From: Bufo bufo
Lineage: Eukaryota > Chordata > Amphibia > Anura > Bufonidae
Reading direction: 5' to 3'
Length of the DNA stretch: 64,000 bases
NCBI RefSeq assembly: GCF_905171765.1
Contig: NC_053392.1
Location: forward strand, 449,908,722 to 449,972,721
Shown: piece by piece, positions 32,871 to 44,452 of the stretch
How the letters are laid out: every line of letters starts with the position of its first letter
How positions within the stretch are numbered: the first letter of the stretch is position 1
Translations under genes and position numbers: made by a program
The notes under the pieces: generated by a model
What the model was told of the DNA's origin: nothing
Database searches by the model: none
The model's input: the letters and a program-made list of their open reading frames with translations, nothing else

Positions 32871-34726
32871 CTTTAATGCCGCTGTATTTACCTAAGACAG
32901 GGACCATGAAATTGTTATGGGTGGTGGTGGATATTTGTGAGCTGTCATAAGGAATTTGAATCAAACATGGTCTACTGGTCACATGTGTTGAATTCCTCCG
33001 AGATCCATTCCTCATTCATTTTTAGAAATGTGAGGTAGTCAACACTGTCGTGAGCTAGGCGAGTGCGCTTATCGGTCACGATCCCCCCTGATGCGCTGAA
33101 CGTGTCCATGGCAAATTGTTCCAGCTCTGACCAGAGGTCAAGCCTGCCCACCCAGTAGTCCAGGGGTTCATCACTTCTCAGAGCGTCCACATCGGCCGTT
33201 AAACCGATGTAGTCGGACACCTGTTGGTCGAGGCATTCCCTGATGCTGGATCCAGGGGAACAGCTGTCGATGGGTCGGCTGAAAGAATGATCTCATATCA
33301 GAAGTGACCAACACATCTTCAAACTGCCCTCTTCTTGCAGGTGCTGTTGGATTGGTACCCACAACTGTTTCTCTGTGAGTGGGAATTCCTCTGCCAGAGC
33401 CCGCAAAAGCAGAATGCAGCATTTCTCGAAGCAAGGCCTGGAAGTGCTGCATTCTGATAGCCCTTTGTAAAGGTGGTAACATTTCCGCCATTTTTAGTTT
33501 GTACCGGGGGTCTAAGTACGTTGCCACCCAGTACTGGTCCTTGCCCTTTATGCGTTTTATACGGGGGTCCCTCTTAAATCACTGGAGCATGAAGGCCCCC
33601 ATTTGAACTAAACTGGAAGCGGTGCAGTGGCCTGGCTCCTGCTCATCATCCAGGATAATGTTGTCCTCGTTCTCCTTCCCCCATCCACGGACAACACCAG
33701 GGATCCCAGAAAGTTTTAAAGCATGTTCTTCTTGCTCCTCCTCATCCGCCCCGGCACCATTCTCCTCTGACTCCTCTTCAGACTCCTGTTGTTGACTTGT
33801 CTCAGATGGAGTAGCCCCCCCGGCAATTCATCCAGCATTGCTACTTCCTCATCTTCCTGCTCCTCGACGGCTTGATCAATGACACGACACAATGCACGCT
33901 CCAGAAAGAAGGCGTAAGTACGATGTCACTGATGCCGCCCTGGCTGCGACTGACCAGTTTGGTGATCTTATCAAATGGCCGCAGAAGTCTGCATGCGTCG
34001 CTCATGAGCAGCCACTGGCGCGGTGAAAAAAAAACCAAGCCCCCTAGAAACTGTCCTGCCGCAAAGTTCGTACAGGTAGTCGTTAACTGCACGTTTCTGC
34101 TGGAGCAGCCTATCAAGCATATACAAGGTTGAGTTCCATCGCGTCGGGCAGTCACAAATAAGACGTCTGATGGGCAGGTTGTGTCGCCGCAATGTCAGCA
34201 AGGTGAGCCATGGCCGTGTAAGATCTTCTGAAATGGCCAGAGATTTTCCTGGCCTGCCGCAAGACGTCCTGGACCCCAGGGTATTTGACAACGAATCGCT
34301 GCACGACCAAATTCAAGACGTGTGCCATGCACGGCACGTGTGTCATTTTGCCCTGTTTCAGCACGCTCAGCAGATTAGCACTGTTATCGCACATCACTTT
34401 ACCAACTGTCAAATTGAGCGGGGTTAGCCACTGATCTGCCTGTGAACGCAAAGCTAAAAGGAGTGTAGGACCCATGTAGCTCTTGGCTTCCAGGCACAAC
34501 AGACGCAGAACAGCATGGCAACGTCTCACCTGGCATGTCGAATAGGTTCTGGGGATCTTGGGGGGGCGCAGCGGAAAAGGAGGAGTCAGCCGAGGAGGGG
34601 AGGGAGGATGAAGTAGGAGGAGGAGAAGAAAAGGCAGGCCTGCATGCAATCCGTGGCGGTAAAACCAAATCTACACGGGTGCCACGGGTTACATGCTTTA
34701 CGGACGTCAGAAGGTTCACCCAGTGG

Positions 34727-36397
34727 CAGGGCTCCAGATGGCGACCAAAATGGTCGCCAATGCGACTTAAAATTTGCAGATGGCGACAAGACTTTTTAGT
34801 CTTGTCGCCATTTGCGACTGTACCGCCGCGATCCTGCGCAGCCTAAGTTCTCTTCAATCAGTAGCACAGTGGAGAAGGAAGGAGTCCCTCCCTCTCCACT
34901 GTGACGCGGCCGCCACTACCACAAATGGGGAGATAGCAGGGGAGGAGCTGTCGCCACTGCGCCACCAATGAATGTAAAACATAAGTATAGGCAGCGGTAT
35001 CACAGACCCGGCACCCGGCCTCTATAACAGGGCATGTGATATGCGGCAATTAACCCCTCAGGTGCCACAGATCGCATGCCCTGTTATTGAGGCTGGGTGC
35101 CGGGTCTGTGATACCGCTGCAGACAATTGTATAAAGGAGTTAAATAGGACCTTTCATGGGTCCAAAGAATATGAACTTAGTAGCAGGCTGCATAGAGCGG
35201 CGCCCAGGGATCAAAGTGCACTTACTATTATTCCTGGGCGCCGCTCCGTTCGTCCGCTGTGGCCCCCAGTATTTTCAACATTCAGAGCAAGGAGGAGGAG
35301 ATGCCAGTGTCTCTCCTTCTCCCTGACAGCAGCGCTGTCCAATCGCAGCTCAGAGCCAGGGAGGTTTTTTTTCTCCCTGGCTCTAAACTCTGTGCTGTGA
35401 TTGGACAGCGCTGCTGTCATGGAGACGGAGAGACACTGGCGTCTCCTCCTCCTTGCTCTGAATGTTGAAAATACCGGGGGCCACAGCGGACGAACGGAGC
35501 GGCGCCCAGGAATAATAGTAAGTGCACTTAGATCCCTGGGCGCCGCCCTATGTAGCCTGCTACTAAGTTCATATTCTTTGGACCTATGAAAGGTCCTCTT
35601 TAATTACATTCATTGGTGGTGCAGTGCGCCCCCCCAAAGCCTCGCTTTCCCCCCCCATTATCACTTGCCACAAGTCGTCGTCTTCCCCCCCCCTCCATTG
35701 TTACATGGTGGCCACAGGGTCCCATCCCCTCCAGTGGTGGCAGTGGCAGATTACACTGCTGGGGCTCAGATCGTTAACATGGCAGCCAGGACGCTACTGA
35801 AGCCCTGGCTGCCATGTTCAGCTCCCTGCTGCTGTGTGCACAGGGCAGCAGGGAGATGTGTGAGGTCCTATTCACCCTGATAGAGCTCTATTAGGGTGAA
35901 TAGCACAAGGGATGAAAAGATCCAGGTTCTAGTCCCTAAGGGAAGAAATGGTTATTAAATAAAAAGTTTAAAAAACACCAAAATACTAAAAGTTTAAATG
36001 GCCCCCTTCCCAGTTTTACATAAAAAATTTACAAACAATAAAGAATAAACATATTACTTATCGCCACGTCCCAAAAAGTGTGAGCTATTAAAATATTAAA
36101 AAATATTTCCGCTCGGTGAAGGCCGTAACAGAAAAAAAACCTCTAAACCACGCAATTCGCCATTTTTAGTCACCTTGTCCCCCAGAAGATGTCCCTGGAT
36201 GTGAGAGGTATGTGGTGCTGTTTTCTCCTATATGTAGTGCTGGCTCACTACTGTGACCTGCGTCTCATCTTCTCCAAGTCCTTTTTTTTTAATTATATGC
36301 ATTTTAAATTTGGCGACTAAAAAATGGAATTTGGCTCCTAAATTTTTTAGTTTAGGAGCCAATGGCTCCTGGTCATTTTTTTTTGTCTGGAGCACTG
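34727..36397. mobile_element. non-autonomous hAT nested in hAT fossil 2
   Basis: Ends CAGGGCTCCAGA and the inverted CAGTGCTCCAGA, 11 of 12 identical. The host sequence resumes on either side as CACCCAGTGG and AGTGGGCAG, consistent with a duplication of AGTGG(GCA) that has lost three bases on the left. 1671 bp, no transposase, carrying a palindromic MITE inside. Confidence 0.75.
35140..35603. mobile_element. fold-back T2-like MITE (TTAA)
   Basis: TTAAATAGGACCTTTCATGG on the left mirrors CCTATGAAAGGTCCTCTTTAA-type text on the right. The arms remain complementary for about 200 bp on each side (GAATATGAACTTAGTAGCAG against CTGCTACTAAGTTCATATTC). It is nested in the hAT-N at 34727-36397, the third level of nesting. 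Confidence 0.75.
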
Positions 36398-37729
36398 AGT
36401 GGGCAGTAAAAGATATGTACCTTCCCTGCCCGTGTTTGCTAGACCACGTGTCTGTGGTCAGATGTATCTTGGCACCGACACTGTGTGCCAGAGATACATT
36501 CACTTGCCGCTGAACGTGGCCATATAGCTCTGGGATACCCTCCTGGGAGAAATATTTCTTTCCAGGGACCTTCCATTGCGGTGTTCCAATGGCCACAAAT
36601 TTTCGAAAGGCTTCCGAGTCCACCAGTTTATATGGCAGTAGTTGGCGGGCTATCAGTTCCGACAAGCCAGCGGTCAACCGTTGGGCAAGAGGTTTATCCG
36701 GCGTCATTTTTTTACACCCTAACATTTGGGTCACGGAAGCCTGCCTTTTGCCAGATAAACGTGAGGACGGCATGATGGAAGGTGGAGTGGAGAACAATTG
36801 GGAGGAGAGAGGAGAAGGAGAAGAGGCTGGAAGGTGAGCGCCTGGAGTGTGACTTTGTGGGTTTTGACGGCGTTGCTCCCACTAGGCTCGGTGATGGGAG
36901 GTCAGGTGCCTTCTTAAGGCGGTCGTCCCTAGGTGAGTGTTGGGCTTACCGCGACTAATGCGTTGACTGCAAAGGCTGCAGATGGCAACACCATTGTCAG
37001 CAGCTGACACGTTAAAAAATGCTCACACTGCGGAGCCAGATGTGACTGTACATGGTTGATGGCTCGCTCCTGATACAGTAGCAGTCTGTTTTTTCCCTCC
37101 TGTGCAATGTAAGTTCTGCCTGCTTCTCCTCCCTATCTGCTGGTCCATCGCTCCCTCTGAACTCCCCTCCTCTTCCTCTCTTGTGGGCACCCATGTGACG
37201 TCCATAGACAAGTCATCATCAACGTCACCTTCCCCACAACTAACATTAGAGAGCACGGAGTAGGCAGCAACAGCGGGGACCAACCTCCTTGGGCTGATCT
37301 GGGTACTGTCATCAGACTGCTGAGTGGCGGCCATTGCTACCTCCTCTTCCTGATCCTATTCCAAGAATGACTGCGCATCGGAAATGTCTTGTAATGTATC
37401 GGAAAATAATTCCTCTGGCTCGAGCGAAGGGGATATGGTGGTGGTGGTGTCTTTGGGGGTGCACACAGCAGAGAGTGAAGAGGGTGCAGATAGAGAGGAT
37501 GAGGAGGGTGCAGAATCGGAAGGTTGAGTGAGCCACTCAACCAAGTCTGGCGCATCCCTTGACGTAATCGAACGCAGCTTCTGCAACTTCCCACTTTGGC
37601 TCCGGCCTGGTGCTCCTGCCCTACCCCTACCACCCCTGCAGAAGGGCCTGCCTCGACCTCTGCCTGTCATTTTTTAAATGACCCTGTGACAAAAGTCTCT
37701 AGAGAAGCGCAGTGTTTGTGGAAGAAGGT

Positions 37730-38215
37730 ATATAACACCCCACTTCAATCTGTCATTTTGGGGGGCCACTGGTATATCACACCAGTTATAATACTTTTTT
37801 TTCCAGTACCGTTTGTCGCTATGTGTAGCAGAGGAAACGCAGCAAAACAGGAAAAAATTCTGCAGTACCCAAATACACTATTATGAAAGTATATTGCTAT
37901 ATAGCACCCCGCTTCGATCTGTGATTTTGGGGGGCCACTGGTATTTCACACCAGTTATAATAATTTTTTTCCAGTACCGTTTGTCATTGTGTGTAGCAGA
38001 GGGAATGCAGCAAAACAGGCAAAAATTCTGCAATACCCAAATACACTATTATTAAAGTAGATTGTTATATAACACCCCGCTTCAATCTGTCGTTTTGGGG
38101 GACCACTGGTATATCACACCAGTTATAATACTTTTTTTCCAGTACCGTTTGTCACTGTGTGTAGCAGAGGGAACGCAGCAAAACAGAAAAAAAAAATCTG
38201 CAGTACACTTATTGA
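37730..38215 (+). repeat. tandem repeat of about 170 bp (3 units), 5' region of hAT fossil 2
   Basis: Each unit holds CTTCAATCTGTCATTTTGGG, ACACCAGTTATAATA, CCAGTACCGTTTGTC and GAACGCAGCAAAACAG-like text. It lies immediately upstream of the minus-strand transposase start at 37670. Confidence 0.85.
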
Positions 38216-38489
38216 CAACTTATTGATAACTGTGTCTCATCCTCATCATCAACCTCTTCAGACACTAATTGCGGTTGACTTTTTGGCATTGTGTCTCATG
38301 ATCATCATCCACCTCATGAAACACTAATTGCCGTTCCCCACCGTCATCTTTTTCTGACTGTGGATGCTCAAGAGTTTGGGAATCAGTGGACAAGATCTCC
38401 TCATGTCCCTCTTCAAGCGGGCTTGGCGAGAGGGCCAAATCAAGGAATGGCGATGAAAAGAGCTCCTCGGAATATCCAATTGTGGGATC

Positions 38490-39180
38490 ACTTGTTTGCC
38501 AAGGAGTAATTATTTCAGAAGACTTAAAGGTTGGAAGACAATGTAATAGAGCAGCACGAAATGCCAGCAGAATGCTTGGATGTATAGGGAGAGGTATAAG
38601 CAGTAGAAAGAGTGAAGTGCTTATGCCGCTGTACAGAACACTGGTGAGACCTCACTTGGAGTATTGTGCGCAGTACTGGAGGCCATATCTCCAGAAAGAT
38701 ATAGATACTCTAGAGAGAGTTCAGAGAAGAGCTACTAAACTAGTACATGGATTGCAGGATAAAACTTACCAGGAAAGGTTAAAGGTCCTTAATATGTATA
38801 GCTTGGAAGAAAGAAGAGACAGAGGGGATATGATAGAAACTTTTAAATACATAAAGGGAATCAACTCGGTAAAGGAAGAGAGCATATTTAAAAGAAGAAA
38901 AACTACCACAAGAGGACACAGTTTTAAATTAGAGGGGCAAAGGTTTAAAAGTAATATAAGGAAGTATTACTTTACTGAGAGAGTAGTGGATGCATGGAAT
39001 AGCCTTCCTGCAGAAGTGGTAGCTGCAAATACAGTGAAGGGGTTTAAGCATGCATGGGATAGGCACAAGGCCATCCTTCATATAAGATAGGGCCGGGGGC
39101 TATCCATAGTATTCAGTATATTGGGCAGACTAGATGGGCCAAATGGTTCTTATCTGCCGACACATTCTATGTTTCTTCAT
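38490..39180 (+). pseudogene. CR1/L2-like LINE 3' end
   Basis: An open stretch of about 190 codons reads [54 protein letters not shown] and AWNSLPAEVVAANTVKGFKH, ending IR-stop at 39090. This is the C-terminal part of a LINE reverse transcriptase polyprotein. The tail GACTAGATGGGCCAAATGG to about 39175 is the 3' untranslated end. It has no frameshift over this span, so the copy is fairly young. It is inserted in the 5' region of hAT fossil 2. Confidence 0.85.
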
Positions 39181-39582
39181 GGTAGGAGGAAGGAGTATCA
39201 GGGTGAGGATTCTGTTGACCAGACTCTTGGCTACTGAGACGACTTTGTGGAAGACAGGGCGGTGCTTAACCGACTGGAAGTATTATCTGCTGCAATCCAA
39301 CCGACCACCTGGTCGCACTGGTGTGACTTTGTGAGTTATGTCCTGCGGCGCCCTGCAAACTGGGACATGAAGCTAGGTATAGTGGAGGAGTGTGTTTATT
39401 GTGCTCTGGCTGCAGACACAGTTTCACCGCGCCCAGGGCCATGGCCTCTGCGTGCACCATCAGCAGCACGGCCACTTTCCCGTCCCTTACTGCTCGCCTT
39501 GAGCATATTAAATGGTATATATGCTTGCAAGTATGTCACACGTACAGTGGCGCAGGTTTTGTAAGTGTATGCGCAAATAAAT
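39181..39582. other. continuation of hAT-associated 5' region
   Basis: No clear gene. The sequence may belong to the hAT 5' region interrupted by the LINE at 38490, since a tandem repeat of the same style follows. Unproven. Confidence 0.3.
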
Positions 39583-39835
39583 AAAACTGAATGTCACTGA
39601 TATTTAGGATGTGCAATCGTTATACAGGAGATGTAGAGCGGGCAATGTTGCTGTCACCAGTGGCAAAAAAATAAACTAAATGTCACAGATATTTAGGATA
39701 CGCAAACGTTATACAGGAGATGTAGCGCAAGTAATGTCACTGTCACCAGCGGCAATTTTTTTTTACTGAATGTCACTTATATTTAGGATGTGCAAACGTT
39801 ATACAGGAGATGTAGCGCAGGTAATGTCGCTGTCA
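39583..39835 (+). repeat. tandem repeat of about 90 bp (3 units)
   Basis: The unit contains AATGTCACTGATATTTAGGA and ACGTTATACAGGAGATGTAG. It stops at 39835, where Penelope-like coding sequence begins abruptly. Confidence 0.85.
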
Positions 39836-39837
39836 GT

Positions 39838-41919
39838 AGCACTGGCTAGCCTACATGTGGAGGCCCTATATAGCTCCATTCCCCATCGCACTGGATGCCA
39901 GGCCATAAAAACCTACCTCCAGCAAAGGGGTGAAAATATGAATCGGCACAACGCCTTTGTGATGGATATTCTGGAATTTGTGCTTACACATAACGTCTTC
40001 CTGTTTGACCACCATCTTCCACCAGCTCAGGGCAGTTGCGAAGGGCAGCCCATGTGCCCGGACTTACGCAAATCTCTACCTGGGCTGGTGGGAGAGAGAG
40101 GTCGTCTTTAGTGATGCAATGGATCAATTCACATCATCAATATTAATCTGGATTAGATACATTGATCTATGAAATGGTCGCCAAATTCGTGGCAGAACTA
40201 AATATGAACCAGCTGGGCCTTTTTTTCACATCTGAAAGTCATGAACGTGAAATTATGTTCCTTGATCTTACCATCTCGTTGGGGACAGAAGGAAAAACCT
40301 GTTCAGAAAGATGACAGCGACAAACGGTCTTCTGTGCTGGGACACTGGGCATCCCCTTGCCCTCAAGCAAGGTATGCCGAAGGGACAATACCTGAGAGCA
40401 AGAAGGAATTGCTCCGAGTTGGGTGATTTTCAAAGGGTGGCTCGTGATCATAGGACCCGTTTTACCAACCGGGGGTATCCACAAGAGATAATTAGATAGG
40501 CCTATTGTAACGGGGCGCCGAAGGCGCACTCGGTCTCCCATCAGCCGCAGACCTGCTGCTTAGCTTCGGGAGCGAGGATCTGTGTTCAGCCTCATTCCCA
40601 GGGCGGCTTTTGCTAGCTGGGAGGCTCCCTGCTCCTAGGTCTGCCTTGAGCGCCGAGCTGATCACTCGGTGATCGACTTGTTTGTCTGCCGGTCATGTGA
40701 CGCTGGCCACGTCACATGACCCTCACTCCCCACTATAAATACAGGCAACCTGCTGGCTACAGGTTGCCTGTGATTTTTGGTCCCTTAGGCTGTGTATAAT
40801 TATTGTTATTTAGCTTACCTTTGGATTTGACCCTTGATCTGCTTCCTGACACCTCTTCTGCCTGCTCCCTGAACCTTGACGCTACCTCTCGGATTTTGAC
40901 CTCGGCTTGCTTTTGGATTTTGTCTTTGCCTCTTCTATTGTACTGACGTGACCTCCTGGACTGACCCTGGCTAGTTGACCCGCCTCGCCCTTCCGTTTTT
41001 GGTGGTACCTTGCTTGTTCCACCTCTCTGTCCGCTCTAGTACTACCTCTCATTGGCTGTCCGCTTCCCTGCTGTCTCTATCTCTCTGCTTGCACTTACTC
41101 AGGTCAGGGACTGTCGCCCAGTTGCGCCCCGTTACCTAGGGTGGGTGGTGCAAGTAGGCAGGGACAGGGGACCGGGTGGCAGCTCAGGGGGTGCACCTCC
41201 GCTCTATCTTTATACCCGCGACTCTACCCCCTGACACCTATCATCACTCTATGAGCATTATTTGTGAGTAACTGCTAAGCCCAAAAATCAGGACCACTAA
41301 GAAAACGACCACAAGAATAATAGGCACCTATGACAAGGCATATAAACAGATGCGTGAGATCTTACAGTCTCACTGGTCCATTTTAAAATCGATGCCAGAA
41401 TATCCGCTCGGCACATACCGCCGTGGCTTAAATCTCCGTGATCGTCTGGTCCACAGTCTTTACCAACATCCCAGACCCTCAACATGGCTTAAAAATACCC
41501 TTGTGGACACTTTTCCATGCGGATCTTGTGTGGCATGTGCCAATATCACCAAGGGGGCATTTTTTACAAGCTCGGTTACTAATGAAAGATATTCCATCCG
41601 ATCTTTCATCAACTGTTTGTCTGTAGGGGTGGTCTACTTACTAACCTGCTCATGTGGATTGCAATACGGGGGCAAGACCACACGTGAACTTAGACGACGT
41701 ATTGGCGAGTATCTATCGGATATTAGAAATAACCGTGATACTTCTGTGGCACGTCACATCTGTGAACAACATGGAGGGAACGCAGAGACATTGAGGGTTC
41801 AAGGGATTGAGCATATTAATAAACCTATCCGCGGGGGTGACATTGACACCATGTTACTGCAGAAAGAGATCCAATGGATCTTCAAATTAAGGATAGTGAG
41901 CCCAAAAGGATTGAATTAA
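39838..41919 (+). pseudogene. Penelope-like RT / GIY-YIG polyprotein, broken
   Basis: RT motifs are readable across frames: LHVEALYSSIPH (an Asp normally stands where His is), RHNAFVMDILEFVLTHNVF, then GSPCARTYANLYLGWWERE in the next frame, and WIRYID with the second Asp of the YIDD box lost by a three-base deletion followed by a stop. After the linker TRFTNRGYPQEIIR and the LTR insertion, the endonuclease part is open: FPCGSCVACANITKG, VVYLLTCSCGLQYGGKTTRE, RHICEQHGG. Loss of both catalytic RT positions and the LTR insertion make it dead, although the GIY-YIG half still reads cleanly. Confidence 0.85.
40506..41236. mobile_element. solo LTR with 5-bp duplication
   Basis: Begins TGTAACGGGGCGCC and ends CCCCCTGACA. 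CCTAT flanks both sides (40501-40505, 41237-41241). Comparison with Penelope copy A shows the uninterrupted target GGCCTATCATCACTC, so the insertion is certain. 731 bp, no coding sequence. Style resembles gypsy-type LTRs. Confidence 0.88.
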
Positions 41920-43136
41920 GCAATTTCATATGCCTGCTTCATATAGTGCACAATACTTTTTGAGGCAATGGGTAATTGAATTAACCCATTAAAATATTGT
42001 ACTGCCTCGAGTCACCCTTAGCTTGTTCTATCTTCTTAGTAGGCCGCCAATATGTATCTGCGATTCATATGTGTGTCATATTTATTATTCTGATCCCCCC
42101 ACTTTCCTTATAGTTGACGGGTATCTGATACACTGTATACACAAGACATACCTAGGATCAGGATAGGGGGAATATGGATATGATGTTGTGTCCACCTGTG
42201 ACGTTGCCACTAGCAATGGGGCAGTGTCCAGGGGTGTCATTCCTGGTGTCTTGGAGCGTTCTGCCATTTATTCTTATCTATTATGTATACCTACTATTTT
42301 TCCTCTCAACTTAATCCTAATTACCAGCAGTGAGATTGATACATGCTGATGGTATATATGGCTGCTTTATAGATTCCCCCTGTACCTTGTTAGCGCGCAT
42401 GCGCTCTTCCCCCGGGCTGCGAAGCCTTTCTCTGTCGGTCGGCTTTGTTGGGGGAGTGTCAGTCTGACACACCTACTTCCCCGATTGGCTGCCCGTACCG
42501 GCATACACGCCCAGGGAGGTGGGGCTAAGACTTTATCTACCCGCCATTATGGCGGCCGCGTGCGGCCATCAGATCACAACGCTGGGGCCTGCACGCAACA
42601 GTGCGGCTCCACAGCAGCAACCTGCGCCATTACTGGATTGCTTATACCGCTCCTCGAGAAGCGCGGTGAACACACTCCACGCGGAAACGCGTTCAGCGTA
42701 CACAAGAGCATCATCTGTAGTTATATAGCAGGCAGGGTAGTGTCATAGCTGAGCTTTCAGCTAGGAATATTCAGGTGATTAGTGCCTTGTAGGGCTCTCT
42801 CCCTCCCAAGTTCACTGTACTGGTGCGTGATACTGAAACACCAGGGGTCAGAATTGGGGAGTGTTTGGCCTCACCTTAAATACCTGCCCTGCTGGTCTCA
42901 ACTGAATGCCTGGATGAGATAGGGATCCGCTGTCTGTTAAAATGAGTAGTCGACTATCACATCCCTATATACTACAGATGCGTTTTTTTCAGGAATTGGA
43001 GCGTGTAGACGGCGTATAGACACTCGATTCTTGTATGCCTGTTGCATATAAACTAGGGTGGATTAGCCCATTTTATATAGTGGTTCTTAATAAAAATATA
43101 TATTTTTTGTTTTTGTTTAAACGTTCTATCAGGCTG

Positions 43137-43380
43137 GGAACTTAATATTTGAAACAGGAACGTATAATACTTGATATTCTTTAGTGTGATTTGATCACTT
43201 CCATGCCTTCACTTAAATTTTATTCTTTGGCGCTCTGTCCTGGGTGGTGTCAGTGTGGGACTTCTTAACAAGCTACAAAGGGTATATATAAACAATAGAT
43301 ATTTCCTTAAGTCCCAGATAGAAGCATCACTGGATCAAGAAGAGGGCTGGCACATTTCCCCTAACAGTCACTATAGTATA
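43137..43380 (+). repeat. right half of the split tandem repeat and flank
   Basis: Text at 43190-43275 (GATCACTTCCATGCCTTCAC...GGTGTCAGTGTGGGACTTCT) matches the repeat at 16150-16544 in the same orientation. The flank then runs to the TA target of the Tc1 at 43381. Confidence 0.55.
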
Positions 43381-43516
43381 CAGTTGCAAGAAAAAGTATG
43401 CAAACCCTTTGGAATGATATGGATTTCTGCACAAATTGGTCATAAAATGTGATCTGGTCTTCATCTAAGTCACAACAATAGACAAGCAGTCTGCTTAACC
43501 ACCTCCCGACCGCCTA

Positions 43517-43819
43517 ACGCACGGATGCGTCCGGAAGGTGGTTGATTCATTCCTCCTGGACGCATCCGTGCGTCATCTCGCGAGACGCGAGATTTCGGGT
43601 ATTGCCGGCCCGCGCATGCGCATCGCGGGCCGGCAAAAGTTAAAGAACAATTTCGTCACCAGCCTGCCAGCAACGATCATTGGCTGGCAGGCTGGCGATT
43701 TTCAAAAAATCCAATCACAAGCCATATAACAGATCATATTAGTAAATATGATCTGTTATATGGCTTGTCTGCTCCTGTGCTGGTCCTTTTCGTCGGTTGG
43801 ATCCAGCACAGGAGCAGAC
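43517..43819. repeat. row of hairpins at the left end of the piggyBac
   Basis: Perfect inverted pairs follow one another: 43517-43532/43558-43573 (16-bp arms), 43602-43614/43624-43636 (13), 43660-43671/43683-43694 (12), 43721-43740/43745-43764 (20) and 43767-43783/43803-43819 (17). A short TCTCGCGAGACGCGAGA-like fold lies between the first two. Function is unknown. Confidence 0.85.
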
Positions 43820-44452
43820 TGAACTGTGAGTACACCAAACACTACACCTTAGCCCCAGATCACCCCCCTGCACCCCAATTAACCCTTTGATCACCCCTTT
43901 GATCGCCCCTGTCAATCACTAGTGAAAGGAAAAAAAGTGATCAGTGTAAACTGTCACTTTTTTTTTTCCACTAGTATTGGCTGTTAGGTTTTAGGGATAG
44001 TTTAGGCCCCTTGGTTAGGTAGTTAGCGTCAGTTAGCGCCCAGCCCACTGCACCGCAGTCACTTTTATTCGCTGATTAGCGTATCGCTAATCAGCATTTG
44101 TACTTTTATAGTATCTGTAAGTGATCAAAACTGATCACTGTCAGATCTATACTTGTATTAGTGTCACCTTAGCTCGCCCTCCACCCAAAACGCAGTGTTT
44201 GCCCGATCAGGCCTGATCGGTCGCCCACACGTGCGTTCACCCACGCCCGCCCCGCCGCAGTGACAAAAAATTTTTTGTTTTTTGATCACTGCACATTCAC
44301 TGTACACGCACTGCGGCGATAAAAAAATCAGTTTTGATATTTTTTATCAACCGCAGCGGCCTCCGGTACTTCGCTAGCCTCCCCTTTGTAAGACAGGTTT
44401 GCTTTTTTTCTTGGGTAGTCTCAGGGAATACCCCTAAATTTAGTAGTCCAAA

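Larger units (their letters stand above)
32972..37670 (-). pseudogene. hAT transposase fossil (BED finger type), minus strand
   Basis: Domains appear in order on the minus strand despite frame changes. They are a Gly/Arg-rich start (MTGRGRGRPFCRGGRGR, 37670), an acidic region, a BED zinc finger (VAICSLC...ALRRHLTSHH, about 36900-37000), the first catalytic Asp in LTTDTWSSKHGQGRY (about 36440), the second in KVMCDNSANLL (about 34385) and PTRWNSTLYMLDRL (about 34120). The hATC domain follows (TFSASGGIVTDKRTRL, about 33080). Just before hATC the text runs FAMD straight into TFSASGG. The usual CPAASVLSER, with the catalytic Glu, is absent through a short in-frame deletion. A hAT-N at 34727-36397 interrupts the gene after the first catalytic block. 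Confidence 0.85.
39838..43136 (+). mobile_element. Penelope-like element copy B, 5'-truncated, with RT and GIY-YIG
   Basis: Plus-strand order is RT core from 39838, linker, an LTR insertion (40506-41236), linker continued, GIY-YIG end at 41919, and about 1.2 kb of 3' sequence ending AGGCTG at 43136. The part from 41242 onward is a near-identical inverted match to copy A at 16545-18430. Confidence 0.85.
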
